From NCBI GenBank assembly GCA_001650955.1, contig LXYP01000012.1, positions 62,001 to 126,000 on the forward strand: 64,000 nt of DNA, in the 5' to 3' direction. This DNA comes from Sphingomonadales bacterium EhC05 (lineage in GTDB: Bacteria; Pseudomonadota; Alphaproteobacteria; Sphingomonadales; Sphingomonadaceae). The position numbers and the translations under genes were made by a program. This document shows positions 55,799 to 64,000 of the stretch, in pieces. The notes beneath the pieces were generated by a model, which did not search any database, was not told the DNA's origin, and was given only the letters and a program-made list of their open reading frames with translations. The stretch's first letter is position 1. Every line of letters starts with the position of its first letter.

Positions 55799-56467
55799 TC
55801 ACTGAATCCTCTCGCCGAGGGTCTCAACCGCAGATTCGAGGACTTCCTCGCCGATCACATTGAGAATCAACAATCCCAAAATCAGCGAGCTGATCGATTT
55901 ATCAATCCCGCTCAGACTTGAATCGAGGGCATCAACCTGGGTTCGAATCGCGCTTTGTTCCTCACTGGTTACATTTTGCATCAAAGCCATGCTGTAGGTG
56001 GGCAGTGCCAATTTTGCTTTGTCAAAATCGACATTCTTCATCGTATCAGCGACAAGTTTGGATCGGGAGAAAGCACGTCCTCGGTCAACAGCGCGATCAG
56101 CAACATCCAGCAATATCTGAAGAATCAGCGCCGGTCCCACGGGAAGATCCTTATCCCCAACGCGAAATGTGAATATCGAAGATCGGAATATGGCCATTGC
56201 GCCAAAACCCGCGGTAATCAGAAGCGAAACACGCAGCTGATAGAGTCCGTGCAGCGTGCTTTTATCCATGCCAAAATCGACTTCGAAAACATTGAGCACA
56301 AACAGGGCTCCCAGGCCGGCAATGGAGTTTATCCCGACATAAAGCCCACCGGACCAATTCACGACCGCCAGCCAAGGCTCGTCTCGATAGCGGGCCAATA
56401 ATTCCGAAAGACCAAGAAAAGCACCAAATGATGCTACGATCACATAATCCGCGAAAATTGATACCAT
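55799..56467 (-). CDS. Unrecognised membrane protein, partner of the winged-helix gene
   Basis: The product is 222 aa. Three N-terminal membrane segments (about 4-23, 40-60 and 80-96) precede a charged soluble part (DVADRAVDRGRAFSRSKLVADTM, then NVTSEEQSAIRTQVDALDSS). A final hydrophobic segment (SSLILGLLILNVIGEEVL, about 190-208) ends the protein. I do not recognise the family. It lies 30 nt after the winged-helix gene, and its GGGAGG ribosome site is inside a 6-bp hairpin (56472-56486), which suggests that translation depends on ribosomes finishing the upstream gene. Confidence 0.75.
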   Translation of the reverse strand: MVSIFADYVIVASFGAFLGLSELLARYRDEPWLAVVNWSGGLYVGINSIAGLGALFVLNVFEVDFGMDKSTLHGLYQLRVSLLITAGFGAMAIFRSSIFTFRVGDKDLPVGPALILQILLDVADRAVDRGRAFSRSKLVADTMKNVDFDKAKLALPTYSMALMQNVTSEEQSAIRTQVDALDSSLSGIDKSISSLILGLLILNVIGEEVLESAVETLGERIQ

Positions 56468-56471
56468 CGAG

Positions 56472-56486
56472 TCCTCCCAAGGAGGA
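56472..56486 (-). promoter_or_regulatory. Hairpin masking the ribosome site of the membrane-protein gene
   Basis: On the minus strand TCCTCC-TTG-GGAGGA forms a perfect 6-bp stem with a 3-nt loop. GGGAGG is the ribosome-binding site for ATG 56467, 5 nt away. The stop of the upstream winged-helix gene is 12 nt before the hairpin, within reach of a terminating ribosome, so unfolding by translation of the first gene is plausible. Confidence 0.55.
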
Positions 56487-56497
56487 AAAACGCCTCT

Positions 56498-56809
56498 TCA
56501 GGAAGCCAGCTTTTCCCCCATCTCGGTAAGGACGGCCAATTCGCCCGAACCACTATCTTGAATTTTTAGCAGACCCGCTTCTTCCATTTTATTTAATGTC
56601 ATTATGGTTGTACTGGCACTGGTGGAAAGTTGCATAATCAACGACTTAATATCCATTCCGCCATCAGAATGGGCAAGCGCATCCAGAACATTTTTTTCAA
56701 TATTGAAATCCATATCCGGATCAGCGGCCCTATTGATCGCGGGGCCCTTCTTTGTCAGAAAGGTCCCAAAGAAATCTGACGATCCTTTTGCCTGTTTTCT
56801 ATCCATCAT
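56498..56809 (-). CDS. Small winged-helix-like protein
   Basis: The product is 103 aa. Residues 35-100 have the helix-helix-helix-wing pattern of a winged-helix fold (NVLDALAHSDGGMDIKSL, then TTIMTLNKMEEAGLLKIQD and SGELAVLTEMGEKL), as in MarR- or TrmB-like DNA-binding domains. The first 34 residues are polar and probably flexible. It could be a DNA-binding regulator or a sensor-linked adaptor. It is the first gene of the pair with the membrane protein, and ends before the convergently placed space ahead of that gene. KAS III lies 30 nt upstream on the same strand. Confidence 0.6.
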   Translation of the reverse strand: MMDRKQAKGSSDFFGTFLTKKGPAINRAADPDMDFNIEKNVLDALAHSDGGMDIKSLIMQLSTSASTTIMTLNKMEEAGLLKIQDSGSGELAVLTEMGEKLAS

Positions 56810-56839
56810 TACATCTCTATCCTACGTCAATTGGGGCCA

Positions 56840-57991
56840 TTATTCAACGGCTTTCATCGAGGCCTTCTTTTTTACAAAAACTGTACCTGCAGAATATCCC
56901 GCCCCGAATGAACAGATCAGTCCGATATCTCCGGTTTCCAAATCGTCACTATGCTTGTGAAAAGCGATGATAGATCCCGCAGAGGATGTATTGGCATAAG
57001 TATCGAGCACGGTCGGACTCTCGTCATCATTGGCTTCATGTCCCAACACCCGTTGCGCGATAAGTCGGTTCATTCCTGCATTGGCCTGATGCAGCCAGAG
57101 ACGTCGCAGATCAGATCCAGCCAAGCCCAAATGCTGCGCTTGCTCGTTGATCATTGTCGCGACCATTGGCACGACTTCCTTGAATACTTTGCGCCCTTCC
57201 TGAATGAACAGCTTGTCCTTTTCATCCCGGTTTTCCGGGCTGGTCCGGTTGAGAAAACCGAAATTGTTGCGGATATTATTCGAAAACTGGGTTTTGAGTT
57301 TGGTTGCCAATATTTCCCAATGACTGGCAGGCGCGATGTCCTTTGCCTCAACCAATATCGCTGCCGCAACATCGCCGAAGATGAAATGGCTGTCGCGGTC
57401 GCGCCAGTTGAGATGACCGGAACAGATTTCCGGATTGATCACCAGGACTGATTTGGCGCTTCCCGAACGGATATAGTCGGCCGCTGTCTGAATACCAAAA
57501 GTCGCCGAGGAACAGGCGACATTCATATCAAAGCCAAAGCCGTCCTGCATCCCGAGCGCGTCCTGTATCTCGACGGCAATCGCAGGATATGCGCGCTGCA
57601 GGTTAGAACAGGCACATAATATAGCATCCACATCTTCCGGCTTCCGCCCTGCCCGTTCCAGCGCCTGTTGGGCCGCCTTCACTCCGATTTCTGCGAGGAT
57701 AGAGATTTCTTCATTGGGGCGCTCCGGCAAGCGCGGGCACATGACCTCCGGGTCCAATATCGGATCTTTGGACAGCACGAACCGGGATTTGATCCCCGAT
57801 GCCTTCTCAATAAATTCAACCGAACTATGTTGCAGCTCTTCCACACCGCCCGCAGCAATTGCGTCGGCATTTTGTCGATTATGCAAGTCTACATATGCAT
57901 TGAAACTTGCGACCAGTTCTGCGTTGCTGATACTGTCCGTTGGCGTGAATAGGCCGGTTGCGGAGATGACGGGAATATTTGCATCTGTCAT
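56840..57991 (-). CDS. Beta-ketoacyl-ACP synthase III-like thiolase-fold enzyme
   Basis: From ATG 57991 the product is 383 aa. The Cys-His-Asn triad is C160 ([11 protein letters not shown]), H301 ([11 protein letters not shown]) and N334 ([10 protein letters not shown]). The length exceeds FabH (about 320) because of an N-terminal insert around 30-65. It condenses an acyl starter with malonyl-ACP or makes a similar bond. It is not beside other fab genes, so a specialised or housekeeping-backup role is possible. It diverges from ung over 132 nt. Confidence 0.87.
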   Translation of the reverse strand: MTDANIPVISATGLFTPTDSISNAELVASFNAYVDLHNRQNADAIAAGGVEELQHSSVEFIEKASGIKSRFVLSKDPILDPEVMCPRLPERPNEEISILAEIGVKAAQQALERAGRKPEDVDAILCACSNLQRAYPAIAVEIQDALGMQDGFGFDMNVACSSATFGIQTAADYIRSGSAKSVLVINPEICSGHLNWRDRDSHFIFGDVAAAILVEAKDIAPASHWEILATKLKTQFSNNIRNNFGFLNRTSPENRDEKDKLFIQEGRKVFKEVVPMVATMINEQAQHLGLAGSDLRRLWLHQANAGMNRLIAQRVLGHEANDDESPTVLDTYANTSSAGSIIAFHKHSDDLETGDIGLICSFGAGYSAGTVFVKKKASMKAVE

Positions 57992-58123
57992 AGAGGGTTG
58001 TGCTTCCTTGCTGCGAGTGCGTCTGTGTTGAACGCTTGCTGCGCTTTTAATCCTCCAGCTTGGAACTGGCAAGCACGGTCGATCATGCTTTGCCTATCAA
58101 TCGCAGCTTGCTATCAGATCGCA

Positions 58124-58852
58124 ATGGATCAACGCTTCAATCTGCATGAAAGCTGGCAGGCGCCGCTCGGCAAGGAATTTGACAGCGAATATATGGCGCG
58201 ACTACAGGCGTTTCTGCTGTCCGAGAAAAGCGCTGGAAAACAGATTTATCCCCAAGAAGGTGAATATTTCCGTGCGCTCAATCTCACGCCACTCAGCGAT
58301 GTACGCGTGGTTATTCTGGGACAGGACCCCTATCACGGCCCGGGTCAGGCGCACGGCCTGTGCTTCAGCGTCCAGCCGGGCGTCCGGCCGCCGCCGTCAC
58401 TCGTGAATATCTATAAGGAGCTCGAGAATGATCTTGGACTCTCGCGCCCGGCCCATGGCTTTCTCGAACATTGGGCGCAGCAAGGCGTGCTGTTGCTCAA
58501 CAGCGTACTCACCGTCGAAATGGCACAGGCCGCTTCGCATCGCGGCAAAGGCTGGGAAGAATTTACCGACGCGGTCATCCGCCTGATTGCAGCCCAAGAA
58601 GAACCGGTCGCATTTCTGCTATGGGGCAGCCATGCCCAGAAAAAGGCCGCTTTTGTCGAGGATGTGGAACAAGGCGGCAAGCATCTGCTGCTCAAAGCTC
58701 CGCACCCTTCGCCGCTATCCGCCCATCGAGGTTTTTTTGGCTGCCGCCATTTCAGTCGCGTCAATAAATTTCTCGAAAGCAGCGGACGGGAGTCGATTGA
58801 TTGGGCGCTGCCGCCTTTATCAGCGGAGCATCTTGCGCTAAAAGCGCAGTGA
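58124..58852 (+). CDS. ung: Uracil-DNA glycosylase, family 1
   Basis: The product is 242 aa from ATG 58124. The catalytic water-activating loop is [14 protein letters not shown] with D68, the uracil-stacking residue follows in LCFSV, the 4-Pro loop is [13 protein letters not shown], and the leucine loop [13 protein letters not shown] inserts into DNA. It removes uracil from DNA. Upstream in-frame ATGs would overlap the region of the divergent KAS III start and give no conserved sequence. Confidence 0.96.
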   Translation: MDQRFNLHESWQAPLGKEFDSEYMARLQAFLLSEKSAGKQIYPQEGEYFRALNLTPLSDVRVVILGQDPYHGPGQAHGLCFSVQPGVRPPPSLVNIYKELENDLGLSRPAHGFLEHWAQQGVLLLNSVLTVEMAQAASHRGKGWEEFTDAVIRLIAAQEEPVAFLLWGSHAQKKAAFVEDVEQGGKHLLLKAPHPSPLSAHRGFFGCRHFSRVNKFLESSGRESIDWALPPLSAEHLALKAQ

Positions 58853-58874
58853 AGAACCGAGAATAGGACTATAT

Positions 58875-59222
58875 ATGATGACCAACCGCCCAAGAGAGCA
58901 TCAGAGCTTTGAAACTTTCTGGCCCTATTATCTTCAGGAACATTCCAAACGCGCGACGCGCAATTTCCATTATGTCGGGACGAGCCTTGTCGTCGGGATC
59001 GCAATCTATGCGATTGTGACGACCAACTGGTGGCTGATGCTGGCAATGCCGCTGGCGGGCTATTTCTTTGCATGGCTGTCGCATTGGCGTATTGAGCGGA
59101 ACCGGCCGGCGACCTTCACCTATCCCCTATGGTCACTATACGCGGATTTCAAAATGTGGGGCATGTGGCTCAGCGGCCGGCTGAAACCGGAACTGCAAAA
59201 AGCAGGTGTCGAAGATATCTAG
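58875..59222 (+). CDS. DUF962/Mpo1-like membrane protein
   Basis: The product is 115 aa with two hydrophobic segments (about 34-65). Family residues are HSKRATRNFHYVGTS and FAWLSHWRIERNRPATFTYPLWSLYADFKMW. Yeast Mpo1 of this family is an iron-dependent dioxygenase of 2-hydroxy fatty acids; the conserved histidines here match. It starts 22 nt after ung and may share its transcript. Confidence 0.88.
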   Translation: MMTNRPREHQSFETFWPYYLQEHSKRATRNFHYVGTSLVVGIAIYAIVTTNWWLMLAMPLAGYFFAWLSHWRIERNRPATFTYPLWSLYADFKMWGMWLSGRLKPELQKAGVEDI

Positions 59223-59231
59223 CAACTCGGA

Positions 59232-59615
59232 TCAAGTCAGTTCTGACAATACGCTTTCGGTCGCCGTGATCAACTGATCGACCGACGACAGCCGGTCGAG
59301 CTCTTCATTTCCCAAAACCATTTCCAAACCGCCATCCCGGTCGAACAAGATGGCAGGCAATTGTAATGTCCTGAGGTTGGGATATTCCGTCATCGGATAG
59401 GCCCGGTAGAAATCCTGACGATGGAAATAGACCGTTTCCTCCGGACGACGAGCCAGATATTTGCGCCACGCTGACTTCATCAAGACGGCGCCATAGCTGA
59501 TCATACACAGGCTGCAGGGATAGGTGGACGGGCGCAAAATCTTATGGAGGAAATCTTTAGCTAAGGCGATCAACCCTTCGTCCGAATTATACACGATGAT
59601 CAGTTTGGGCTTCAT
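59232..59615 (-). CDS. Hypothetical protein with CSLC motif
   Basis: The product is 127 aa, soluble, beginning KLIIVYNSDEGLIALAKDF and then STYPCSLCMISYG, a CxxC pair after the first helix that suggests a thioredoxin-like fold. Later segments (LQLPAILFDRDG, then LDRLSSVDQL) fit the remaining strands. Function is not known. ATG 59615 is 4 nt after the hydrolase stop, so it is translated from the same mRNA. Confidence 0.65.
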   Translation of the reverse strand: MKPKLIIVYNSDEGLIALAKDFLHKILRPSTYPCSLCMISYGAVLMKSAWRKYLARRPEETVYFHRQDFYRAYPMTEYPNLRTLQLPAILFDRDGGLEMVLGNEELDRLSSVDQLITATESVLSELT

Positions 59616-59619
59616 ATCC

Positions 59620-60585
59620 TCAGTTCGGCGCTTGTTCCTCCGAAGTTACAGACTCGATCCAATTTCCGATATCGCGTGCCACCTGCTCGGGCGTTTCTTC
59701 CATCGGCAGATGACCGGCGTCAGCATAGCTGATCAGCGTCGCACCGGGGATGGCCGCTTCAAAAGCCTTGCCGTGGGACAAGGGGATCACTTTGTCCTGT
59801 TCCCCCCAAAGCAGCAGAACCGGCATCTTCAGCGTTCCGACATCTGCCCATTTTTCTGGTTCACGGTCCGCTTTCCCCCGGTCAACGGCCGCTTGGCGAT
59901 TACCCGGAAAACGCAGCAGCTCCCAATAGCGATCCACCAGTTCCTCCGTCAGTCGCTCGGGTTGAGCGAAATTTTCTTCCAGCGAAGATTTGACCAGAAA
60001 TCGCGGTGTGATTTCGGGCAGCAATAGCTGTCCGATGGCAGACTGGGCCAAACGTGCTCCGAGATAGGGTTTGATCTGCTCGTCGGTCTGTGCGCCGGAA
60101 GCATCGATCAGCACCAACCCAGCGGTTCGTTCAGGAACCGCGAGCCCCCCTCGCCATGTCAGCCAACCACCCATGCTGTTGCCAACCCAATAGGCTTCAT
60201 CCACGCCCACGTGATCAAGAACTTTCACGATCGCGGCAATATTCGCGTCTGCGCTATAGTTGCCGGTTGGATTGGGCCCGGTCAGCCCATGTCCGTAAAG
60301 ATCAACGGAAATCATGCGATATTTGTCATCGAGCAATCCAACCACCGGTTCCCAGGTCTGAAGCAGACTATTCGCGCCATGGATCAGCATTATCGCAGGA
60401 CCATCTTTATTGCCCTCGTCACGATAGTGGATCTGGCCACCATTTCCGTCATCTAGAAATTGGGATGCCTCATTACCATATTTCGCGATCATCGCTTCGC
60501 GGTCGGTATCGGGCGTTCGGAACATGAGAAATGCTGCACCCAGCAGAACCAAAACCACCAATGTGATACGGATAAATTTTTTCAT
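59620..60585 (-). CDS. Alpha/beta hydrolase, membrane anchored
   Basis: The product is 321 aa. A single N-terminal membrane segment (about 5-22) is followed by the fold: IMLIHGANSLLQTW (oxyanion), VGNSMGGWLTW (Ser nucleophile), LLLWGEQDKVIPL (Asp) and YADAGHLPMEE (His). It is likely an esterase or haloalkane-dehalogenase-like enzyme facing the periplasm; the substrate is unknown. The next gene downstream is the CSLC protein. Confidence 0.87.
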   Translation of the reverse strand: MKKFIRITLVVLVLLGAAFLMFRTPDTDREAMIAKYGNEASQFLDDGNGGQIHYRDEGNKDGPAIMLIHGANSLLQTWEPVVGLLDDKYRMISVDLYGHGLTGPNPTGNYSADANIAAIVKVLDHVGVDEAYWVGNSMGGWLTWRGGLAVPERTAGLVLIDASGAQTDEQIKPYLGARLAQSAIGQLLLPEITPRFLVKSSLEENFAQPERLTEELVDRYWELLRFPGNRQAAVDRGKADREPEKWADVGTLKMPVLLLWGEQDKVIPLSHGKAFEAAIPGATLISYADAGHLPMEETPEQVARDIGNWIESVTSEEQAPN

Positions 60586-60643
60586 ATTCTACCTCTTGTT
60601 GAACAGCGAATGACCTATCGAAAAAGTATTGGCGCGCCAATGG

Positions 60644-61189
60644 CTATTCGCTGCTCCGCCATTCTCCGGCTTGCAAGCCTTCAACGGTCCAATCCCCGAT
60701 TCTCCAACGCACCAATCGCAGCGTTGGATGACCGACGGCGGCGGTCATCCGGCGTATCTGTCGATTGCGCCCTTCACGAATGGTCAGTTTAATCCAGCAG
60801 TCCGGCACCGACTTTCGCACCCGGATCGGTGGGTCACGGGGCCATAGATCAGGATCCGCAATCTGTTCGACTTCGGCCGGACGGGTCATACCGTCTTTGA
60901 GTTCGATACCGCTGCGAAGTCTTGCGAGACTTTCTTCAGCAACTTCGCCTTCGACCTGCGCGAGATAAGTCTTGGGTGTCTTATATTTGGGATCCGAAAT
61001 CTGCGCCTGCAGCTTTCCGTCATCGGTCAACAACATCAGGCCTTCGCTGTCCCGGTCGAGCCGTCCCGCCGGATAATAGCCCGGCTTATCGATAAAGTCA
61101 GACAGCGTCCGACGTTTCGTCTCAGTTCCGCGATCCGTAAATTGCGAAAGCACTTCAAAGGGCTTGTTGAACAATATGAGACCCGGCAT
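60644..61189 (-). CDS. rluE: 23S rRNA pseudouridine synthase, RluE type
   Basis: From ATG 61189 (AAGGA upstream) the protein has 181 aa, a short RsuA/RluE-family enzyme with no S4 domain. Catalytic Asp is in GRLDRDSEGLMLLTDDG, the PKTYLAQVEG strand follows, and REGRNRQIRRMTAAVGHP is the family's RNA-binding end. RluE makes pseudouridine 2457 in E. coli 23S rRNA. A frame extension to 61243 has no ribosome site. It diverges from the DUF1295 gene. Confidence 0.9.
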   Translation of the reverse strand: MPGLILFNKPFEVLSQFTDRGTETKRRTLSDFIDKPGYYPAGRLDRDSEGLMLLTDDGKLQAQISDPKYKTPKTYLAQVEGEVAEESLARLRSGIELKDGMTRPAEVEQIADPDLWPRDPPIRVRKSVPDCWIKLTIREGRNRQIRRMTAAVGHPTLRLVRWRIGDWTVEGLQAGEWRSSE

Positions 61190-61264
61190 GATGTCCTTTT
61201 GACTGTAGTGCTGTTTCCAGGCCCTTATATTAGGTCTGGCCATTAAAGAAAGCGGGATAGACGG

Positions 61265-62125
61265 ATGAAAACAATCATATCAATTTTGATCTCGGTACTC
61301 GTAGGTTTGGGCGTTGCGATTGGCGGAAGCCAGGGTGGATCAACGCTTGATGGCCTGCCGGTATTTTTACTGTGCGGCATATTGGCATTCGCGGTCAATT
61401 GGCTCGTCTACATCCCTGCCAATATCTATCAGACCGAGAAATATTACGATCTGACCGGATCCTTGACCTATTTGACGGTAATCGCAATCGCTTGCCTTTT
61501 TTCCGGACCATTGGATGCGCGTTCCGCTCTGGTGGCCCTGATGGTCGTGATCTGGGCGCTGAGATTGGGAAGTTTTCTGTTTCGGCGGATCAGCGCAGAT
61601 GGCAAAGATGCCCGCTTTGACAAGATCAAGGTCAATCCGCTGCGGTTCTTCCTGACATGGACCCTGCAAGGAACTTGGGTGGCACTGACTGCCGCAAGCG
61701 CCCTCGTGATCATCACCACTGAAACCCGATTGCCGATCGATATTTTCGCGATCATCGGCCTGACGATGTGGGTTGCCGGATTTGCTATTGAAATCATTGC
61801 TGACAATCAGAAATCACAATTCCGGGCTGACCCAAAAAATGCTGGGCGTTTCATCACCACCGGCCTGTGGGCATGGTCCCGTCATCCCAATTATTTTGGC
61901 GAGATTTTGCTTTGGACCGGCATTACAGTCGCGTCGCTCCCGCTGCTGGTGGGATGGCAATGGGTAACTATCATCTCACCGATATTTGTTATCTTCCTGC
62001 TGACCAAAGTGAGCGGCATCCCAATGCTCGCAAAAGCGGGACAAAAGAAATGGGGCGATGAGCCGGAATATAAAGACTATATCCAACGCACGCCAAAGTT
62101 GGTGCCGAGGCCACCGAAAGCCTAG
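61265..62125 (+). CDS. DUF1295 membrane protein (steroid 5-alpha-reductase-like)
   Basis: The product is 286 aa with about six or seven membrane helices. The C-terminal signature RFITTGLWAWSRHPNYFGEI is that of DUF1295, in the superfamily of steroid 5-alpha-reductase and isoprenylcysteine methyltransferases. A reductase acting on a lipid is the usual guess; nothing in the context fixes it. Its stop overlaps the stop of the convergent methyltransferase by 4 nt. Confidence 0.88.
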   Translation: MKTIISILISVLVGLGVAIGGSQGGSTLDGLPVFLLCGILAFAVNWLVYIPANIYQTEKYYDLTGSLTYLTVIAIACLFSGPLDARSALVALMVVIWALRLGSFLFRRISADGKDARFDKIKVNPLRFFLTWTLQGTWVALTAASALVIITTETRLPIDIFAIIGLTMWVAGFAIEIIADNQKSQFRADPKNAGRFITTGLWAWSRHPNYFGEILLWTGITVASLPLLVGWQWVTIISPIFVIFLLTKVSGIPMLAKAGQKKWGDEPEYKDYIQRTPKLVPRPPKA

Positions 62126-62880
62126 ACCGCCCTTTTTTCGAAGACGAAATAGTCGATTGGTTCGGTGACGGCTATATCGACTGCGGTTTGTGCAGCAAAT
62201 TCCCGTAACCGACCGAGGCCATATTCAAATTCCTCGTCCGTCAGTCGTGCAAGAGTAGAATAAGGCCGATCAACGATCTTGTCTGCAAAAGCCGACCAGT
62301 TGCGTGCGACTTGATTTTCGACGATCTGATGTTCGAGCAGGCGCAAACCTTCCTGTCCAAAAATAGTTTTGATTTCTTCCATGGAATCCAGAATCGACTG
62401 CAAGAAATGACGACTCTTCGGGAAATGAGGGACAAAAGGATATTGATCCATTCGATCCGCAGTCATCGCGCGCAAACAGAGCAGACCATCGTTTCGCAAA
62501 ATTCTTGCGCATTCAGATGCAGCTGCTTGCCGGTCGTCAATATGGTGGAAAACCATGGACATAAAAACCAAGTCCATCGTATCGTCGGGCAGCGGTATTT
62601 TTTGAGCTGAACCGACTTGATAGGAGACACGCGGCACAGCTTTCGCTCGCGCTATAGCGAGCATAGCATGTGACGGGTCAATCGCGACCACCTCTCGATC
62701 AAAACATTCAACCAGAATCGAACTATATCTGCCTGTGCCGCAGCCCAGATCAACAATGTTATCGATAGGCCGCCCTGCGGCTGATTCCCTGATGATATTC
62801 AACCAGTCATTTCTTGCAGAAGACGAATAGTCTCTCCCGGTATCATAGGCTGCCGGTATCGCAGTCTGGTCATAGTCCAT
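62122..62880 (-). CDS. Class I SAM-dependent methyltransferase
   Basis: The product is 252 aa: motif I IVDLGCGTGRYSS, the acidic residue in VVAIDPS, motif II DLVFMSMVFHHI and motif III ILRNDGLLCLRA. It resembles the Methyltransf_11/UbiE-like group of small-molecule enzymes. No signal peptide, so it is cytoplasmic. Substrate unknown. It diverges from the ribosomal oxygenase gene over 64 nt. Confidence 0.87.
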   Translation of the reverse strand: MDYDQTAIPAAYDTGRDYSSSARNDWLNIIRESAAGRPIDNIVDLGCGTGRYSSILVECFDREVVAIDPSHAMLAIARAKAVPRVSYQVGSAQKIPLPDDTMDLVFMSMVFHHIDDRQAAASECARILRNDGLLCLRAMTADRMDQYPFVPHFPKSRHFLQSILDSMEEIKTIFGQEGLRLLEHQIVENQVARNWSAFADKIVDRPYSTLARLTDEEFEYGLGRLREFAAQTAVDIAVTEPIDYFVFEKRAV

Positions 62881-62944
62881 CCCATATCTCCTCAGAGCGA
62901 TTTAGGAGCTATCAGCGAACCGATCAATTCGGTAGAGCAGCGAA

Positions 62945-64000
62945 ATGCAATTTTCCAGTTTCAACATCGATCTGTTCCTCCGTGATTATTGGCAAAAGAA
63001 GCCTTTGCTCATCAAAAATCCGTGGTCGGCATGGAACAATCCCCTGTCGCCGGACGAACTCGCCGGATTAGCTTGTGACGATCATGTCGAATCGCGCCTG
63101 ATCACCCAGGAATCAGGCGACTGGAACGCAGAAAATGGCCCGCTACCGGAAGATCGCTTCGGCCAGCTGGATCGCTTGCCGTATACATTGCTAGTGCAGG
63201 CGGTAGATCATTATATCCCCGAAGTCGCAGCGGTGATCGAGCCATTCCGTTTCATCCCCAATTGGCGTATTGATGATGTGATGGTCAGCTATGCCAGTGA
63301 TGGCGGCGGCGTCGGACCGCATTTTGACCATTATGATGTATTTCTGATTCAAGGCCTAGGAACGCGACGCTGGCAGATTGGCAAAATGTGCGACGAAAAT
63401 ACGCCGCTCCTGCCGCATGATCAATTGCGGCTTCTTGAAACATTTGAACCGCAACAACAATGGGTGCTGGAACCGGGCGACATGCTTTATGTGCCGCCGG
63501 GTATCTCGCACAATGGTGTTGCGGTCGGCGATGATTGCATGACCTATTCTGTCGGCTTTCGCGCGCCTTCGCGCGGCGAACTCATTGGCGACTGGTGCGA
63601 TGACATGCTGGCAGAATTGCTGGACGACGATCGCTATGCAGACCCGGATCTGGCCAAGCAGCAAAATCCTGGCGAGATATCTTCCGACGCGATTGATCGA
63701 TTGCACGCGCTGGTGACAGAAAAAGTCGGCGACAAAGACGCATTTTCACGTTGGTTCGGAAAATATAATAGTACCCCCAAATATCCGGAACTCGACTGGC
63801 AGCCGGAGATACCGATAGATTCTGATGAGCTCCGCAAACAACTCGCGGATGAAACGCCGCTTTATCGCAATTCGGCGAGCCGCTTTTCCTACGTCCGTCA
63901 GCACCAGGAAGCAGTTACATTGTTCGTCAACGGACAGGCGTTCGAATGTTCGGGTGACGCCGTTCCGGTCGCAGAAATGCTATGCGGCGAGGAACAATTC
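62945..64000 (+). CDS. YcfD-type ribosomal oxygenase (cupin), 3' end outside window
   Basis: The frame opens at ATG 62945 and is intact for 352 codons to the window edge. The JmjC-like cupin has its iron ligands H126 and D128 (GPHFDHYDVF) and H189 (PPGISHNG), with SYASDGGGVGPHFD and EPGDMLYVP around them. After residue 250 comes the winged-helix-like C-terminal part seen in YcfD/RoxA. These 2-oxoglutarate enzymes hydroxylate an arginine of ribosomal protein L16. Only the C-terminal end is missing. Confidence 0.9.
   Translation, partial: MQFSSFNIDLFLRDYWQKKPLLIKNPWSAWNNPLSPDELAGLACDDHVESRLITQESGDWNAENGPLPEDRFGQLDRLPYTLLVQAVDHYIPEVAAVIEPFRFIPNWRIDDVMVSYASDGGGVGPHFDHYDVFLIQGLGTRRWQIGKMCDENTPLLPHDQLRLLETFEPQQQWVLEPGDMLYVPPGISHNGVAVGDDCMTYSVGFRAPSRGELIGDWCDDMLAELLDDDRYADPDLAKQQNPGEISSDAIDRLHALVTEKVGDKDAFSRWFGKYNSTPKYPELDWQPEIPIDSDELRKQLADETPLYRNSASRFSYVRQHQEAVTLFVNGQAFECSGDAVPVAEMLCGEEQF

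Noticed and set aside
1-64000. Search by eye for CRISPR arrays, IS ends, att sites and rRNA
   Set aside because: No spaced direct repeats, transposase, integrase or rRNA core sequences were seen; the single tRNA has no flanking integrase or duplicated 3' end.

Overview
The window looks like chromosomal DNA of a moderate-GC member of the Sphingomonadales (Alphaproteobacteria), perhaps near Sphingorhabdus/Parasphingorhabdus. This is inferred from gene content and order: an rne, amidase (AmiC) and mrcA block with prfB nearby, an RNase E whose S1 domain carries an acidic insertion, a DUF3297 protein, and secreted families common in sphingomonads. There is no rRNA, no CRISPR array, no recognisable transposon or phage gene, and one tRNA (tRNA-Gln, anticodon CTG).

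Layout. 1-4.3 kb: two secreted proteins on the minus strand (a ClpP-fold periplasmic protein cut by the window edge, and a surface-antigen-like protein), then a beta-propeller lipoprotein and a GMC oxidoreductase with a ferredoxin-like cysteine motif on the plus strand. 4.4-8.3 kb: a four-gene minus-strand operon of circularly permuted ATP-grasp, alpha-E protein, transglutaminase and the proteasome-like peptidase Anbu. This is a known but functionally unsolved peptide-ligase/peptidase module. 8.4-15.6 kb: an SDR, an alpha carbonic anhydrase, prfB, a succinate-semialdehyde dehydrogenase, a nitronate monooxygenase and a lipobox-bearing methyltransferase. 15.6-24.5 kb: cell-wall and RNA housekeeping genes (PBP1A, amidase, RNase E with a strong terminator, M48 protease). 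24.6-28 kb: DsbA-like protein, RlmE, Ppx/GppA, SRAP and tRNA-Gln.

28-33 kb: a secreted amidohydrolase with a 23-bp inverted copy of its own 3' coding sequence just past its stop, then a P450 and Rieske oxygenase pair read from a leader that holds a perfect operator-like palindrome. 33.5-39.6 kb: gltBD (glutamate synthase). 40-48 kb: TelA/XpaC, a GDSL esterase divergent from a YbbA/YbbP-type exporter, an SBF-type transporter and a GT2. 48.4-50.3 kb: typA/bipA. 51-58 kb: small proteins and acyl-CoA/lipid-type enzymes (SDR, enoyl-CoA hydratase, VOC, hydrolase, GFA, KAS III) plus an unrecognised winged-helix/membrane-protein pair. 58-64 kb: ung, DUF962, an alpha/beta hydrolase, rluE, DUF1295, a methyltransferase and a YcfD-type ribosomal oxygenase cut by the right edge.

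Genes are packed tightly. Same-strand neighbours often overlap by 1-4 nt, and several convergent pairs overlap at their stop codons. The best candidates for incompletely described biology are the Anbu/ATP-grasp operon, the winged-helix/membrane pair with a hairpin over its internal ribosome-binding site, the GMC oxidoreductase with a CxxCxxCxxxCP motif, and the exported SAM-type methyltransferase.
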